Assembly: GCA_905182995.1 (NCBI GenBank)
Contig: CAJJDP010000042.1
Location: forward strand, 60,253 to 104,303
Direction: 5' to 3'
DNA: 44,051 nucleotides
Source of the DNA: Paramecium octaurelia
Lineage: Eukaryota; Ciliophora; Oligohymenophorea; Peniculida; Parameciidae
Shown here one piece after another: positions 1-13,190 of this stretch (position 1 is the stretch's first letter; every line of letters begins with the position of its first letter). The notes beneath the pieces are model-generated. The model saw only the letters and a program-made list of their open reading frames with translations. It did not search any database and was not told the DNA's origin. The translations under genes were made by a program, and so were the position numbers.

Positions 1-2340
1 CACCAATTTAATATTATTGTATTTTTGTTAGTAGAAAATTAGATATTTGATTTTCAGAAAACCTTAAATATATACATTATTATCAACTATTATTTTGATT
101 ATTATTTTAATCTGCCAAAAGTACATCTGATTTTTTTTTGGAATACTTATAAGTATCTAACTAATTCAATTAGTGCTTACAGTTAGGCATTATTGCAAGA
201 TTATTCTATTAAATTTAGCTATTTTCATTAAGTTTGGCTGTCAAATCATTTGTTGATAAATATTAATCAAGCACCGCAATCAAGTATCATAGGCTTTGAA
301 AGAAGGTGTAGTAGGATAAGAATTTGAATATAAATACATGATTTGGGATTTTCAAAATAGTAAATTCAATAATCAGAAAGGTTGCTTCACTAAATTTAGG
401 TAACCCAATAATCGATAATTTTCATATCGCTGAATATACTTGTATCATCACGACAATTATTGCTATATTCTATTAGAATTTTTAAAAGATCATTAAAATA
501 TTATAATCTAATAGAGAATTATCGAATTATCGTTGAGAATACTACGATTCTAATTATCAATACAGAAATATCAAAAATAAACATAGATCTGATAAACTTC
601 TACTTCAGTAGTTTTAGAGAAATATAAAGCTTTTTTTGAATGAAGAACTAAATAACATAATGTAAACCTTGAAAATATAATAAGGATTAAAGTAGAATAT
701 AAGAATTAAGTAAAATTAAAATTAATTTACAATAATAAAGATGGAGGATCAACAAAATAATTTAAAGAAACTATAATTTGAAAGAATAATTACAAATGGA
801 GGTTAAAACTTTACGTTGTGATGCCTCTTAGAATTTGTACAATTTTTAAGGATAATAAAAGAATCTTTCAAATTTTTTAAATCTGAATTATGATAATTAA
901 ATTTGATATTTTCAAATTGAAATATTTAGTTCTACACACTGGTTTCTAAGAAAAATCAGAAATGTGATTTACTTTTTTAGGCATGTGATATAATATGCTA
1001 TAATATGGCTGCAAATGATGAAATTAAGAACATTTTTGCATGAAATAAGATCGTATATTATTTTTATTATCAGATTAAACAAAGCTAGATGAGCGTAAAG
1101 CTCGTTCACGAGTATCACTGTTATACCTTGCGAAAGTTGGTTGTAGTAACAGTAATTCTGGATAATTATATATTGGTATTATGCAACAGAGTATTCATAG
1201 AACATAAAATTGAATATTAAGGGAGCAGCAAAAACATTAAATTCAAAGAAAAAAAAAGATGATTTCTGATTTAGCTGCAGTCTAAAAGCTAAATGGACAA
1301 AAAAATAGAACAATCAAAGAGTTATCAGTAATCAATCAAGTTAGGCAAGCGTCACATGAATATTCAAAGCAACCACTAAATAGAAGATTCCTAAGAGTTG
1401 GAACTTTAATATAAAAAAAAAGTTTAGTGACAGGTTGCACATATATATGATCAAAGTTAAGATCTTATTCGGCAAGATACTAACAAATGTTCGAGTAGTA
1501 ACATAACTAATATCCATAGATACAAACCAGGTACATACTTTCTGTTGCATGTAAAAAGAAAACACTTCATTTCAATTTTTTATGAAATGCATAATAGCAA
1601 GAAGTAGCCACAAATAAATCATGTACTACATTAATCATATGTTATAAGAACTGTAATAGAATAAAGGATTGGCAAGGGTAATACTATCTTGTAATCATAT
1701 GCTGGAATTATCCCAGCAATCAAAAAACGTATCTATCTTTGCTCTCCTTGTATTTCATTCTATACTGCACCATACAATTAATCAAATGCATTCTCTATAT
1801 TTCTTTGATACAAGCAGCTGCATTATTTAATTTTTTAAAATCATCTAGCTCTTTGACAATTTCTGCTATTTATTTTATGTTCTTATTGTGCAAAAATTAT
1901 AGTACCAATTGGAGATCGCGCAACTATTAAGCATACACCCTACTTAATAGGGATCTTTCAATATCTTTAGCCCTGATTCTATCTAATGCACATAATGCTT
2001 AAACAGCTGCATATTTGTAGACACTTGCACCATTGTATTTGGTTGCCTATGGGTATTGGCCTTGCTTTATGTGATGAAGCCGTTAAAAACCCATACAATT
2101 GACCTATTGCAACACTTAATGTAACAGTTCCTGTCATTTAGCCTGGAATAAATCAAAGTTGGAGATACCTTTTTAGGTTCATCGCTAGGATTGGTTGCCT
2201 TAATATTGTCTAAATTTTACATATAAGAATCTCCAAGATACCTACTATTAGAAGGCAAATACTATGTGGCTTTCCAAATTATAAAATTGATGATACAAAC
2301 TAATAAAACTAAATCTGCAAAATGAATCAAAAATAATTAT
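1..2340. other. Gene-free AT-rich region
   Basis: No frame on either strand gives a family I recognise, and TGA occurs often in all frames. The interval 1735-2240 is less AT-rich and holds open frames of about 100 codons on the minus strand, but they resemble no family and could be chance or a very old relic. No RNA gene or transposon end could be delimited. Confidence 0.5.
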
Positions 2341-2392
2341 GTATTTTGGATATCATAGTCACTTACGTATTTTGGATATCATAGTCACTTAC
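2341..2392. repeat. Perfect 26-bp tandem duplication
   Basis: Two identical 26-bp units lie head to tail, 2341-2366 and 2367-2392, each starting gtattttgga and ending tcacttac. There is no third copy and no flanking gene. It looks like a simple local duplication in non-coding DNA. Confidence 0.95.
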
Positions 2393-2896
2393 ATTCAACA
2401 TCTTTCTGATGGCAGTCAAGTTAAATATATATATACATATATATTAGAGCCAAATGTAGGAAACAACATTTAAGATAATGATATCTGTGTATTGCTTAGG
2501 ATTTTGACTTATATAGCATATAGACACAAAAGTAAGGATTTCAATGTGATATACGTGTTCATTATAAAGACTGGATTTGTCTCTTCCCTGAGAGTTTATA
2601 AGAGCCTAATAAATAGACATTTAGGGTTGCATTAAACACATTAAGAGGGCCTATCTTTAAAATTATTTATTGTAAAGATACAAAAGAAATAAGTAGTGTC
2701 AGAATAAGATTTGAAATAATTTGCTTTTATTTACAACACATTTACAAGAAGAATTTTAATTCTAAAGGAAAGCAGTATCATAAGACCTCTTTTTTTTTGT
2801 GGTTTCAGGCCAGCTTTAAAGATTCCAACACAATTAGCATTACCGCCTGCACATACATAAAGTGTGTTTGATATAGGGACTTCGAATACAAATATA
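2393..2896. other. Non-coding spacer
   Basis: AT-rich sequence with an alternating AT tract near 2425-2445. No supported gene. Confidence 0.5.
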
Positions 2897-4248
2897 AATT
2901 TTGGTTGTGCAAAAAGGTCAGTTTTATTAACTATTCATCAATAGCAAGTAAAGTTTGCTCCTCTTATTGTATACTTACCAGAATATTAAATGCAATAGTT
3001 GTAACCAAAGGATAATGACTGATAATTTGTAGTATGAATTTAGTTGTATCCCAAGAAGATACAATGTAGTACCTATATACTCAAGGTAAAATCATTTTTT
3101 ATGGAAATTGAAATACTTCTCATGAGACGCACCCTTTAATTAAGTAGTTAAATGCCCTAGGTCAAAAGATTTAGAAGTCCAAGTAAAAATTTAAACCTCA
3201 GTGAAGTTAAAATTAAATTATATTTGATATACCAATTTAGTCATTAATTTCTATTTGTAATTCTCTGCCTCAATACTCCATCATTATCTACTTAATTTTA
3301 TAAAAGAAAGCTGAAAAAAAATTCATCAGATTAATCATACTTTTTTATAAATTAATAGAAAAAACATTGGCTCTGTTAGAAATCTAGTAAAAATTTTGTA
3401 ATTCTTTCAATTTCCACGTTTCATAATTGTAGCATCATCTTTGTAGATGCATGTGGTGTGCATCATCTAACGGCTCCTCTTTTGATAGTTAATTTTGATC
3501 TACAAAAATAATCAGGTTAAAATCTAATCAGATGCCAATATCTATAAAGCAAGTGTAATCACAAATGCATTTATGAACACAAGTATGCGACATCAAGCAG
3601 TTAATTTGGGATGGAACACAAGGTAAAAAAATCTTGTGTATTTCAATTAATGGATTGAACTTGAAGAAGATTACTTGTAACCAGAATCAGGCAAGAAAAC
3701 CAACAAGCAGCATACTCAGCCATATAATTTTTCAAAAAGAACTGCACTACAATCAGGATATCAATCTGTTGTACGAAGAACAGTATGTAGTTTCCAAAAA
3801 CTCTTGTAAATTTATGCAGAGGACGATTTGTACTTTAATAGTTTAAAATATAAATAGAAGAATGAGACTGAATTACAAATTTACCATTTATACAAATCAA
3901 ATTCATTATTTCGATCAAAAGAAAAAATGCCATTAATGAATTAACAGAAATATTAAGTTAAGCAGATAAATTCCAAGCATTAATTGAAAAGTAATTTAAT
4001 ACAAAAACACAAGACCTTAATTAACTGGAAATTATTTCAAATAATTTAGGAAAACTATTATAAAATGATTTATTAGGTACTCATAAGATTCATAAGATCA
4101 TAAAGGAATAAAGTTTTAAATCTGCTGATGCAAAAATGTAAAATAATGAAATTCTACAAAATGAGAATCACATTTAAAATCAATAATCAATTAAGTAACT
4201 TAATTTATAAGTGCAACATCTTAAGATATATTAGGAAATCTTAAATGA
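2897..4248. repeat. 1.35-kb direct duplication, first copy
   Basis: This segment recurs at 4250-5601 with a constant offset of 1353 nt. The only difference I found by eye is A at 4218 against G at 5571. The copy ends abruptly at the single n at 4249. Near-identity, a shared boundary at the n and the placement fit two overlapping contig ends that were scaffolded without being merged, rather than a biological duplication. It carries a cut-off 5' end of the SPRY-like gene that is complete further right. Confidence 0.93.
3862..4248 (+). pseudogene. Truncated duplicate of SPRY-like gene 5' end
   Basis: This is the first-copy equivalent of 5215-5601: the same ATG, the same A6 homopolymer frame break and the same coiled-coil coding sequence, cut off at the n before the first intron. 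It contains no domain beyond the coiled coil. It is probably an assembly artefact and should not be counted as a second gene unless the duplication is proved real. Confidence 0.8.
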
Positions 4249-4249
4249 N
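4249..4249. other. Single-n assembly join
   Basis: One ambiguous base at the exact junction of the two 1.35-kb copies. A single n is what some scaffolders insert when they estimate a negative gap but cannot merge the overlapping ends. Confidence 0.85.
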
Positions 4250-5601
4250 AATTTTGGTTGTGCAAAAAGGTCAGTTTTATTAACTATTCATCAATAGCAA
4301 GTAAAGTTTGCTCCTCTTATTGTATACTTACCAGAATATTAAATGCAATAGTTGTAACCAAAGGATAATGACTGATAATTTGTAGTATGAATTTAGTTGT
4401 ATCCCAAGAAGATACAATGTAGTACCTATATACTCAAGGTAAAATCATTTTTTATGGAAATTGAAATACTTCTCATGAGACGCACCCTTTAATTAAGTAG
4501 TTAAATGCCCTAGGTCAAAAGATTTAGAAGTCCAAGTAAAAATTTAAACCTCAGTGAAGTTAAAATTAAATTATATTTGATATACCAATTTAGTCATTAA
4601 TTTCTATTTGTAATTCTCTGCCTCAATACTCCATCATTATCTACTTAATTTTATAAAAGAAAGCTGAAAAAAAATTCATCAGATTAATCATACTTTTTTA
4701 TAAATTAATAGAAAAAACATTGGCTCTGTTAGAAATCTAGTAAAAATTTTGTAATTCTTTCAATTTCCACGTTTCATAATTGTAGCATCATCTTTGTAGA
4801 TGCATGTGGTGTGCATCATCTAACGGCTCCTCTTTTGATAGTTAATTTTGATCTACAAAAATAATCAGGTTAAAATCTAATCAGATGCCAATATCTATAA
4901 AGCAAGTGTAATCACAAATGCATTTATGAACACAAGTATGCGACATCAAGCAGTTAATTTGGGATGGAACACAAGGTAAAAAAATCTTGTGTATTTCAAT
5001 TAATGGATTGAACTTGAAGAAGATTACTTGTAACCAGAATCAGGCAAGAAAACCAACAAGCAGCATACTCAGCCATATAATTTTTCAAAAAGAACTGCAC
5101 TACAATCAGGATATCAATCTGTTGTACGAAGAACAGTATGTAGTTTCCAAAAACTCTTGTAAATTTATGCAGAGGACGATTTGTACTTTAATAGTTTAAA
5201 ATATAAATAGAAGAATGAGACTGAATTACAAATTTACCATTTATACAAATCAAATTCATTATTTCGATCAAAAGAAAAAATGCCATTAATGAATTAACAG
5301 AAATATTAAGTTAAGCAGATAAATTCCAAGCATTAATTGAAAAGTAATTTAATACAAAAACACAAGACCTTAATTAACTGGAAATTATTTCAAATAATTT
5401 AGGAAAACTATTATAAAATGATTTATTAGGTACTCATAAGATTCATAAGATCATAAAGGAATAAAGTTTTAAATCTGCTGATGCAAAAATGTAAAATAAT
5501 GAAATTCTACAAAATGAGAATCACATTTAAAATCAATAATCAATTAAGTAACTTAATTTATAAGTGCAACGTCTTAAGATATATTAGGAAATCTTAAATG
5601 A
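4250..5601. repeat. 1.35-kb direct duplication, second copy
   Basis: Second copy of 2897-4248, continuous on its right side with the rest of the SPRY-like gene, so this is the copy joined to true downstream sequence. Its left part (4250-5214) is non-coding as far as I can tell. It contains a run of about 70 codons free of all three standard stops (4987-5199) that ends in TAG, and this resembles no family. Confidence 0.93.
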
Positions 5602-6696
5602 AGCTTTACATTAGTATAATTAAATAATATTATCAATAAATAATTTATAGACTGAATTATAACAAGTACAATTTTATTAATTTTAATTAGTTTAATCAAT
5701 ATGTATAATAATTAGAAAACGATTTTGGTTTAATGATAAAACTAACCTAATTTGATAAAATTTAAGATGAACTAAATTAAAATAAGCAAGATAAAGAATC
5801 CTTATTATATTAAATTAAATAAAATGAAAAGACTATTTAATTGAATGAATAAATGATAATTAACTTTAAGAAACATGATGAACAATAAATTAAGATAATT
5901 TAAGATCTAAAGAATCAAAAACAAGAATTGTCAATTAAACTAAAAGAATTTGAGTAATAAAGTAAAAATACATTAATTTCTTATAGAAATATCCTTTGAA
6001 GTTAAACTTTAAGAAAAGGAAGGAAGCTTAGAAAAATGCTAATTATCAATTCAAAAGAATGAAGAAATTGTTTAAATAATTAAAATAAAATTTGGTATAA
6101 TTAATATATTTATTAGAAGTAGGTTTATATATTCTCAAATTAACTAACTTTCACAACAACTTATAAACATAATGCTGGTTCAGTAACTTAGAATGGAAAA
6201 GTTATTGAGAATGCATCTGGTGCTTGGTGTTGTTGTATGTGTAATTAAATGATTCCTAAGAATGGAGTGATCTAATTTGCTTTTAAAATTATTGAAATAA
6301 TTTCTATTATGATTGGAATTGGTTTTAGGGATATTGTTTGGAGTAGGAATTATTTTAATTGTTTTAATATTGGTGGAGGGTATGTGTTATGATATTAATA
6401 GTTTAAAATAGAACATATAATATATCTTATCCAGGTATTTGTTACAATCATGATTAATAAGATAAAGATGATAAGAAAATAGCATTTCCATTTTCAACAA
6501 ATGATATCATAATTGTAGAAGTAGATATAGAAAAGTAGTATGAGAAATGGACAAAGTAATCCACAAATGAATCATTCGTATCAATTTTAATTTATTATTT
6601 TAGACTCTCACCATTATTACATCCAAAGATTTGTATCCATGTGTACATCTTTCTGGTAAATGCAAAGTAGAGATATTAAATTAAGTATTTAAATGA
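5215..6696 (+). CDS. Coiled-coil protein with C-terminal SPRY-like domain (multi-intron)
   Basis: The gene belongs to a large Paramecium family with an N-terminal zinc or B-box-like part, a coiled coil and a C-terminal SPRY-like domain. Such proteins are usually cytoplasmic scaffolds, and the specific function is unknown. Introns that keep frame are 5666-5690 (25 nt), 5962-5986 (25), 6380-6411 (32) and 6578-6603 (26). They join Gln/Lys/Glu-rich coiled-coil exons to a domain with motifs TQNGKVIE, CCCMCNQ, IGGGTYN, CYNHD, TNDIIIVEV, KWTKQSTNES and LYPCV, ending at TGA 6694-6696. Two problems remain. An A6 run at 5275-5280 shifts frame just after the ATG. Around 6070-6160 a 22-nt intron (6095-6116) leaves the frame one base off, and only a non-typical 47-nt intron (6070-6116) restores it. 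No zinc module is visible upstream, so the 5' end is probably truncated or its start is wrong. The 17.6-20.3 kb gene is a paralogue. Confidence 0.8.
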
Positions 6697-8333
6697 TTCA
6701 ACATTCATTATTTAAATTATAATCATCTTAAATACATTCTTAAACAATGTTGACAATACCAGAAAAGAGCAATTCTATCTTTCAATAAATATTTTAAATT
6801 ATGTATTCTTAATGCAATGAACTCATAACAAATGATCAAATGGAATTACTGTAAAATTTTATTTAAGTGAAATTTTGATTTAAATTGTGATTTAAATATG
6901 ATGAATTACAGCTTAAGCATAGCTAAGTTAATCAAAAAATAAGTTTATTTTGATATATTTATTTAGATTGTTTATCTTTAAACAAAATAGATAGGTACTT
7001 TTGAATTTAATTAAATAATACTTGAAAATCATTTTCTCCCTTAAAGTTAGCATGATCTGCCTTTTAACGATCATTTGAAATTTTCATAGCAATGATTTTT
7101 GTGTTTGCTCTTGCTTCAATACAGAGCAAGTTTTTAATAAAGTTATTACACACAGTCAAGGACAAATATTATTAGATTCAATTAGTTTCTTGTGTAATAA
7201 AAAAAGAAGATTGTTAAATTATATCTTTTAGATTGTTAAAGATCAAAAGTTGTTCCCATACTCAATGTTAGGTGAAAATTGCCCACTATTGTAAATTGAA
7301 ATTTTCAAATAGTTTATCAACTCTTTATCTATTCACAAACCTTCCTTTTTTTAAAGTAGTTTGGGGCTTGCATGATGAGCCAATTATATTTTAATTCATG
7401 ACCTAGTTAAGTTATTTAAATAGTGGTTTATTAGGGATGATTGAAAATTAAATTGGCCATAATTATATATGGATTGGAGTGTTTGTAACTTTCAAGATGA
7501 ATAATTTTTCAATTTTATTAAATTTATACATTTAATAATAGAGAAAAATTTCACTATCAAATTAGAAGTTAAGTATTTATTAAAGGGGAGTCTTCGACTG
7601 GTCATTTTAAGTTCCATGATTATGCATGTAATCAGCAATCTTTTAAAAAAGAGACGCGATTATGAAATAGAAATTGGAAGTAATTGTTCATTTGATTAAT
7701 TAATTCAATAAAAATTAAAATAAATTATAATTATGATATTTATAAACAAAAGTAAAATTTACTTTAATTTTAGAAACCGTAAACTTTATCAATAAAGATA
7801 CAATTATGAAGAGGTCTTCCTAAAACTAATGGTCGAAGAAAACATTGATAGCCCTCAAACTATCTCATTTGTGAAGCATAAGTTTGATTGAACATTCTGA
7901 GTAATTGATATATCGATTTCATATCATATCTACAAGGTTAAACTCCTTAGACAATTGTATCTGGAGAATTACAATCTATATTATTAAGGACTAGCATTAT
8001 GAATATCTTCTGTTGCAATTAATAGGAATACTCGCAAAAGAATTACAAAATTCTTCGAAGCTTTAAATTATAATTAGATAAGTAGCTTAATCCTTGTATA
8101 TGATAAGAATTCTTGGTGACTCAATAACTAATGAGTTAGTAAAGAAGATAAGGTAGCCAAATTATGATCCACATTTAGAGTAACATTCCAACTCATATAA
8201 CCAAATTCTTTCAAGTTATTCTTATTATCAAGATATCTAATCTAGAATCCAAAGTACTCATGTTCTCAAAGTTTTCTTTAAAACCTTTAAATAAACATCC
8301 ACCTGAATATAACAATCTAAACAGAATGGAGAA
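6697..8333. other. Non-coding or unrecognised decayed DNA
   Basis: No supported gene. Short ciliate-code frames around 7090-7260 look somewhat protein-like but are broken by TGA and match nothing I recognise. From about 7800 the sequence becomes less AT-rich and may already belong to the retroelement relic that follows. Confidence 0.45.
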
Positions 8334-10130
8334 TAACTTGAGAGATTTTTCAAACACTACTTCCATAGTCAATGGCAAGGTCAACTTTAATTTAACGCTA
8401 TGACTTAATTAATTGACCTATTATAGGAGGCAATAAGATAGGAACTAAAAAAAATGAATCGGCCATGTCATGAGTCACACAAACTTAAAATTGAATTATG
8501 AAATAAAAGGAAGTCCCATTAATTCTCAAACTATTGACCTCTAAAGATATAAATTGAGATGCTAGAAAGGGCTTATCCAAAGTCCTGTAATAAATATACA
8601 TACCTTCAAATTAACTATCCCATTGCTAATGGTTTGAATACTTAAAGATACAAAACAACCAAAATTTTCATGGAATTTAAACTTCTTGACTATAAAATAA
8701 TTGTCAACAAGAATTATTCTGATGCTACTAAGGCTTCTAAAGCATTACCATTTTATAGAGATTCAAACTAATTTTATCATATAGGGTTGCACTCAAGAAA
8801 CCTACAACATTATCAATAATAAGATTGAATCTTGTATTTATTACATTTAGGAGATGAATTAATTTGTTGTCATAAAAATATTTCTCTCATTACTTATTTA
8901 CTACTATAATAAGAATAAAAGAAAAATAGAATTATTTTACTTGTAAGGATATTCCAGAGAATATGATATATTTCAGTGAGATTAAGTTAATGATCGAGCA
9001 AGAAATAAAAAGACTGTCTCTTATGATTTTATTCCTCTGGAAAAACTTTTTAGCCTTAATGAAATTAAGCTCTGAGGATAATTTTAATCAATTGCTTTAA
9101 CTTTAATTTAACTTCAGTCTGAGCTTTTTGGTAATAATTCATTTTATTGAACTATTGAAGCTTTCTTTATATCTAGATTTATGAAAATACATACATACAA
9201 ACTCATTCTGTCAAAGTTAATGAATTACAAATGGCAAAGTATTCATCTTTGCATACCTCTCCTATGATTAAAATACAGTTGGAAGGTAGGTACCTTCAAA
9301 ATCCTCATAAAAAAAAAATATAAAGAAATGTTTTTGAAGATTAATTATATGTTTTGAATGGTTGGATGAGCAATTTTCCATTATTGATTCTAAACAGTAA
9401 GTTTTAATTTCAAAACTGCAAAATAAGACTTTTTGATAGATTTGCTCTATTTTGGCATTTATTTTGATCAGCCAATAAATAAACCTAATCGTTATAACTA
9501 TTCAAGATTGTTGCGAAAGGAGGCTGAAAGATGATAAGATACAAAAATTCTTGAAGCTACTTCGAGTTTTGCTATGCTGACGATGCTTTCTAAAATCATT
9601 TTAAATATTGTGCTAACTTGATAGTATGGCATTCTTTAACCTATGCTGAGGAGTTTTGGATTTGAGGTAAACATTAGGAAATCAGATTACATCACTAAAC
9701 TCTTAAAAAGTTGAAATCTAGAGAAACTAAAGTATTCTTGGGTCTGCATTTTCTCATGAGGGATTATAAATGAATATAGAAAATTGATTAATAAAGGTAA
9801 AGTATTTTGTGTAACTAATAAGGCAATCTAAGTTGTATTCTTCTTTAAGACATTTGGCTTAGTAATGGTTGTCACTATCATTTGAACAAAATGCGAGAGG
9901 TAGCAATTTTTTCTCTTCAATCTAAGCATCATTATCTTTAAACAGATTATGGAAAAAAAGCTTTTAGCAAATATGAATAAATTTCTTATCTGCAGGAAAC
10001 TATTGACTAAATACTTAGGATAACCGCAAATTGATGTTAATGATGAATTTTAGACAAATCTTCTCACATTAAACTAATTATCTCTTCATTTAAATTATCT
10101 TTACATTTGAGTCCTATTAGAAAAATTAAT
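8334..10130 (+). pseudogene. Non-LTR (LINE-type) reverse transcriptase relic
   Basis: This is a decayed polymerase region of a non-LTR retrotransposon. In order and at normal spacing on the + strand: a linker-like frame 8334-8495 with motifs HYFHSQWQG and KKMNRPCHES; the catalytic RT motif FCYADD (Tyr-Ala-Asp-Asp at 9573-9584); 24 residues later, one frame over, GFEVNIRKS (9658-9684), matching the family pattern G-(L/F)-x-x-N-x-x-K-S; then ILGSAFSHEG (9734-9763), matching the conserved (Y/I)LG..(I/F)S..G block that follows. These blocks sit in different frames and are separated by TGA codons, so the element is dead. I could not place an endonuclease domain, 3' tail or target-site duplications, so both limits are approximate. 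LINE relics are known from Paramecium germline DNA. Confidence 0.72.
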
Positions 10131-10531
10131 GCTATCAATCCAAACTAATTGACATATAATTTGGGCTGGTAAATGAAACCATAGGATTTTGCTTTGTGCT
10201 AAATTAATTTTATACTATTAAATTAACTTGCACCATTTAAATAAATTACAAAAATTATATGAGGAATGCGCTTCAATAGATTTTATTAACCATATTTCAA
10301 CAGAAAATCCTATTTTAAGTTTAAAAATAAAACTTTTCATTTGGGGTACTTTTTTTTAAATTATTGGCGTACTTTTGTGTTCAAGTAATTAGTTTTTGTT
10401 AACGAGTCATACTTAAAATAATTAATATTTACTTATTGAAAACCAAATGTAATCTGAATGATAATCAAGAGACATATCATCATTTATCATGGTATGATAT
10501 CATCAGCTTTCCACTGTATGATAGTCGAAAT

Positions 10532-10945
10532 ATGAGTACTAGAGTATCAATTCTTATCTTTATTAAAATTGAATATTTATCATATTATTTATTAATATTT
10601 GGCAAGGATAAGTGTCAGTATAATAACTCTTTGGACATGATTGAGAACATTAAGTAGAGGTCCATTAATTAATCATTGCCAATAGAAGAAGAATAACAAT
10701 TACTAGCTGGGCTTTGCACATTTTCATATGGCATAGCAATGCTTTATATTTGGATATTAATGACATATACATTAAATATAGCTGCAATTTGTAGATCTTA
10801 AGTCGCTGGAAATCATTCTAGGGTTTACTCTCCTTTTTTTTACTTTTTCCTCTCCATCCTATATCTCCTGTTAGTAGTATATTGCTAGATGTATTAGGAG
10901 CTATCTCATGTGTGCCTCTTGTCATTTTCTATATTGAGCTACTGA
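10532..10945 (+). CDS. Unassigned ciliate-code ORF with two hydrophobic segments
   Basis: 137 codons from ATG to TGA with TAA/TAG read as Gln; the frame is open upstream as well. It contains two apparent membrane-length segments, around LCTFSYGIAMLYIWIL and FFYFFLSILYLLLVV. I do not recognise a family. With a single stop codon in very AT-rich DNA, open frames of this length are expected by chance, so this is only a candidate. It directly follows the retroelement relic and could belong to it. Confidence 0.2.
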
Positions 10946-13190
10946 AGATAATTATTCTGATGGGTTTTTAGTTCATGCTGAGAATGAATATTGAAAATTT
11001 CTGATACGTGAAAGTAATGCAGAAATTCTTCAAAGCCATTTGTGATTTATTAGTTATTAATATCCTTGTGCTTTTTCACCATTCTAAATTTCATTTTATA
11101 AATTAAACTTCGTAAGCATGAATAGCATAATTTATTTGGATTATGATAATAAATAATGTGATAGGAATAGTTGTAGTAAAATGATACACCTAGTTGTTGT
11201 ATGATTATTATAAGGGAATAGAGTAACGTTTGTGAAAATGGAGAATCATCAATATTATTGTAATTGGAATAATATTATAATTGTCTATGTAACCATTAAA
11301 ACCTAGTATTTCACTTGACAAAAAATGTAATATTAAAGGAGTAAGTGAATTGTGCGTTCCTTCTTATATATTTAAAAACTCACTCAACTAAATAACATAA
11401 TACAAAGTCTATTCTAACTTAGGAAAATTCTCAGCTGCTCTGATATTTGTAAAGATTTTTTCCCTTTTTATAACATAAATCTCAAAATTCAGCTAAATTT
11501 GTAATTTAATGAGAATCTACTGAAAAGCTTAAAAGTAATTTTCAGATGTTCGTTTAACCTCAACCACTTCAACCGCAATGATCCTTGTAAAATGAGTAAA
11601 GTTAGTATTCTTACTTAAGGGTCCTATTGATAATCTCGTTAAACAATATATTTTAATGTGGTTTCATGACATTAGAGCTCATCTTCTTGTTTATATGCAT
11701 CTATTTGCCATCAGTACTCCTGCTAACTCTCTTTAGACTGATGGATTTGATATAACTGGAAGTAAATGTTCCATAAATTTACTTCAGTGTTCAGAGTTTA
11801 ACATAAATGTAGAGATGTTTCTTTGCCGTTTATAATCGTATATTATGAATACGAAAATAAAAAATTGTTGTTGCCTGCTTCAGTACCTAATTTGAAATCA
11901 ATTTGCGTAGAACTATATTCGTAACACTTATCAAATACATTGGTAGTATTTACTCACACTTACACTATTATTAATTCTAGGGCTAAATACATTAAGCACC
12001 AATTATGAAAATTTTTTTATGCAAATTTAAACTTTTAATACAATCATCTCAAGGTTAGTCAGGATGAAGTTGTTGCAATTAAAGGCAGATGCGATTAACC
12101 TCCAAACATTCATACAAATCAAAGTTGTAGTTGGATTCTGTAAGTTTATAGGTATAATTTAAGGTAGCATTTTGATTTTTGGTATGAAATATTACATATC
12201 ATACTTGTAGGCATAAATAATATTTCGACATATGGCCATTACTTTTTTTCCAAGTTTACCTATTTTTTTGTTGTACCTTGAAAATTGATATGATTCTTAA
12301 TTTAATTCCGGCTGTGGCATTTTATTTGTGTACTCTTAAATATATACTAGTCTTTTCTTTAAATTGGACAAAGTATGTTTTTTTTTTGTGAGACTCAATA
12401 ATAGTTGACAAACCTAGACTGTTGAAAATTATCTACCAAGTTAATAATACCTAACCCATGAATGCTGGAAGCAGACAAATATTAATTTTACACAAATTAT
12501 CTTTGTTTATTCCATAAGAATATGCTTAACCTATAAGCATTCGCTGCTGTGCATAAGTTTCTGCTATTATATTATACACATATCTCAAAATTCAGTTATA
12601 TGTAATTAATTTTCTTTCAAAAGTACATATAAGGTGTTTAATTTATAACACTTAAAATTTATAATTGCTACTTCATAAAACTGGACAAACTTCTCGGAAA
12701 GTATTGGAGTGCTACTGTGTCTAATTAGTTACCATTTATTAATAAAAGTATTTGTTAAGAATTTTGGATTACAAGGATCTTGTGAGTTCATCTACACAGC
12801 CCATCAGATACACAACTATTATTAATAGGAAAAATCAATCAAACCATAATTGTTCAGAGAGCAAGGATATAGATAGTTTTAGGAGAGGATGCGTCAGAAT
12901 AATATCCTGCCAACCAAGATCTAAAATTATTTTATAAGGTGTTTCTTTCAGATGAATAATATACCTTAACATACTATTTGCTATAATATGATTATAGCAA
13001 AAAGGATATTAATAAAGTATATAAACAGTTCTATATTGGAAGAAGTACAGTTAAAAAAAAATAAATATGTGTGCTAACAACTTAGTTGAAATAAGTTTAA
13101 GTAACTTATACATTGAGATGTATGGCAAAATTGTTGTAGAAATAGATAAGAAACATTGATTGACTAGGAAGTCAACCTTTGCTTTATATA
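10946..13190. other. Mostly unassigned intergenic DNA
   Basis: No confident gene. One open frame, ATG 11656 to TGA 11895 and open back to about 11595, is protein-like in composition (WFHDIRAHLL, ANSLQTDGFD) but matches nothing known to me. The rest is AT-rich without clear structure. Confidence 0.4.
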
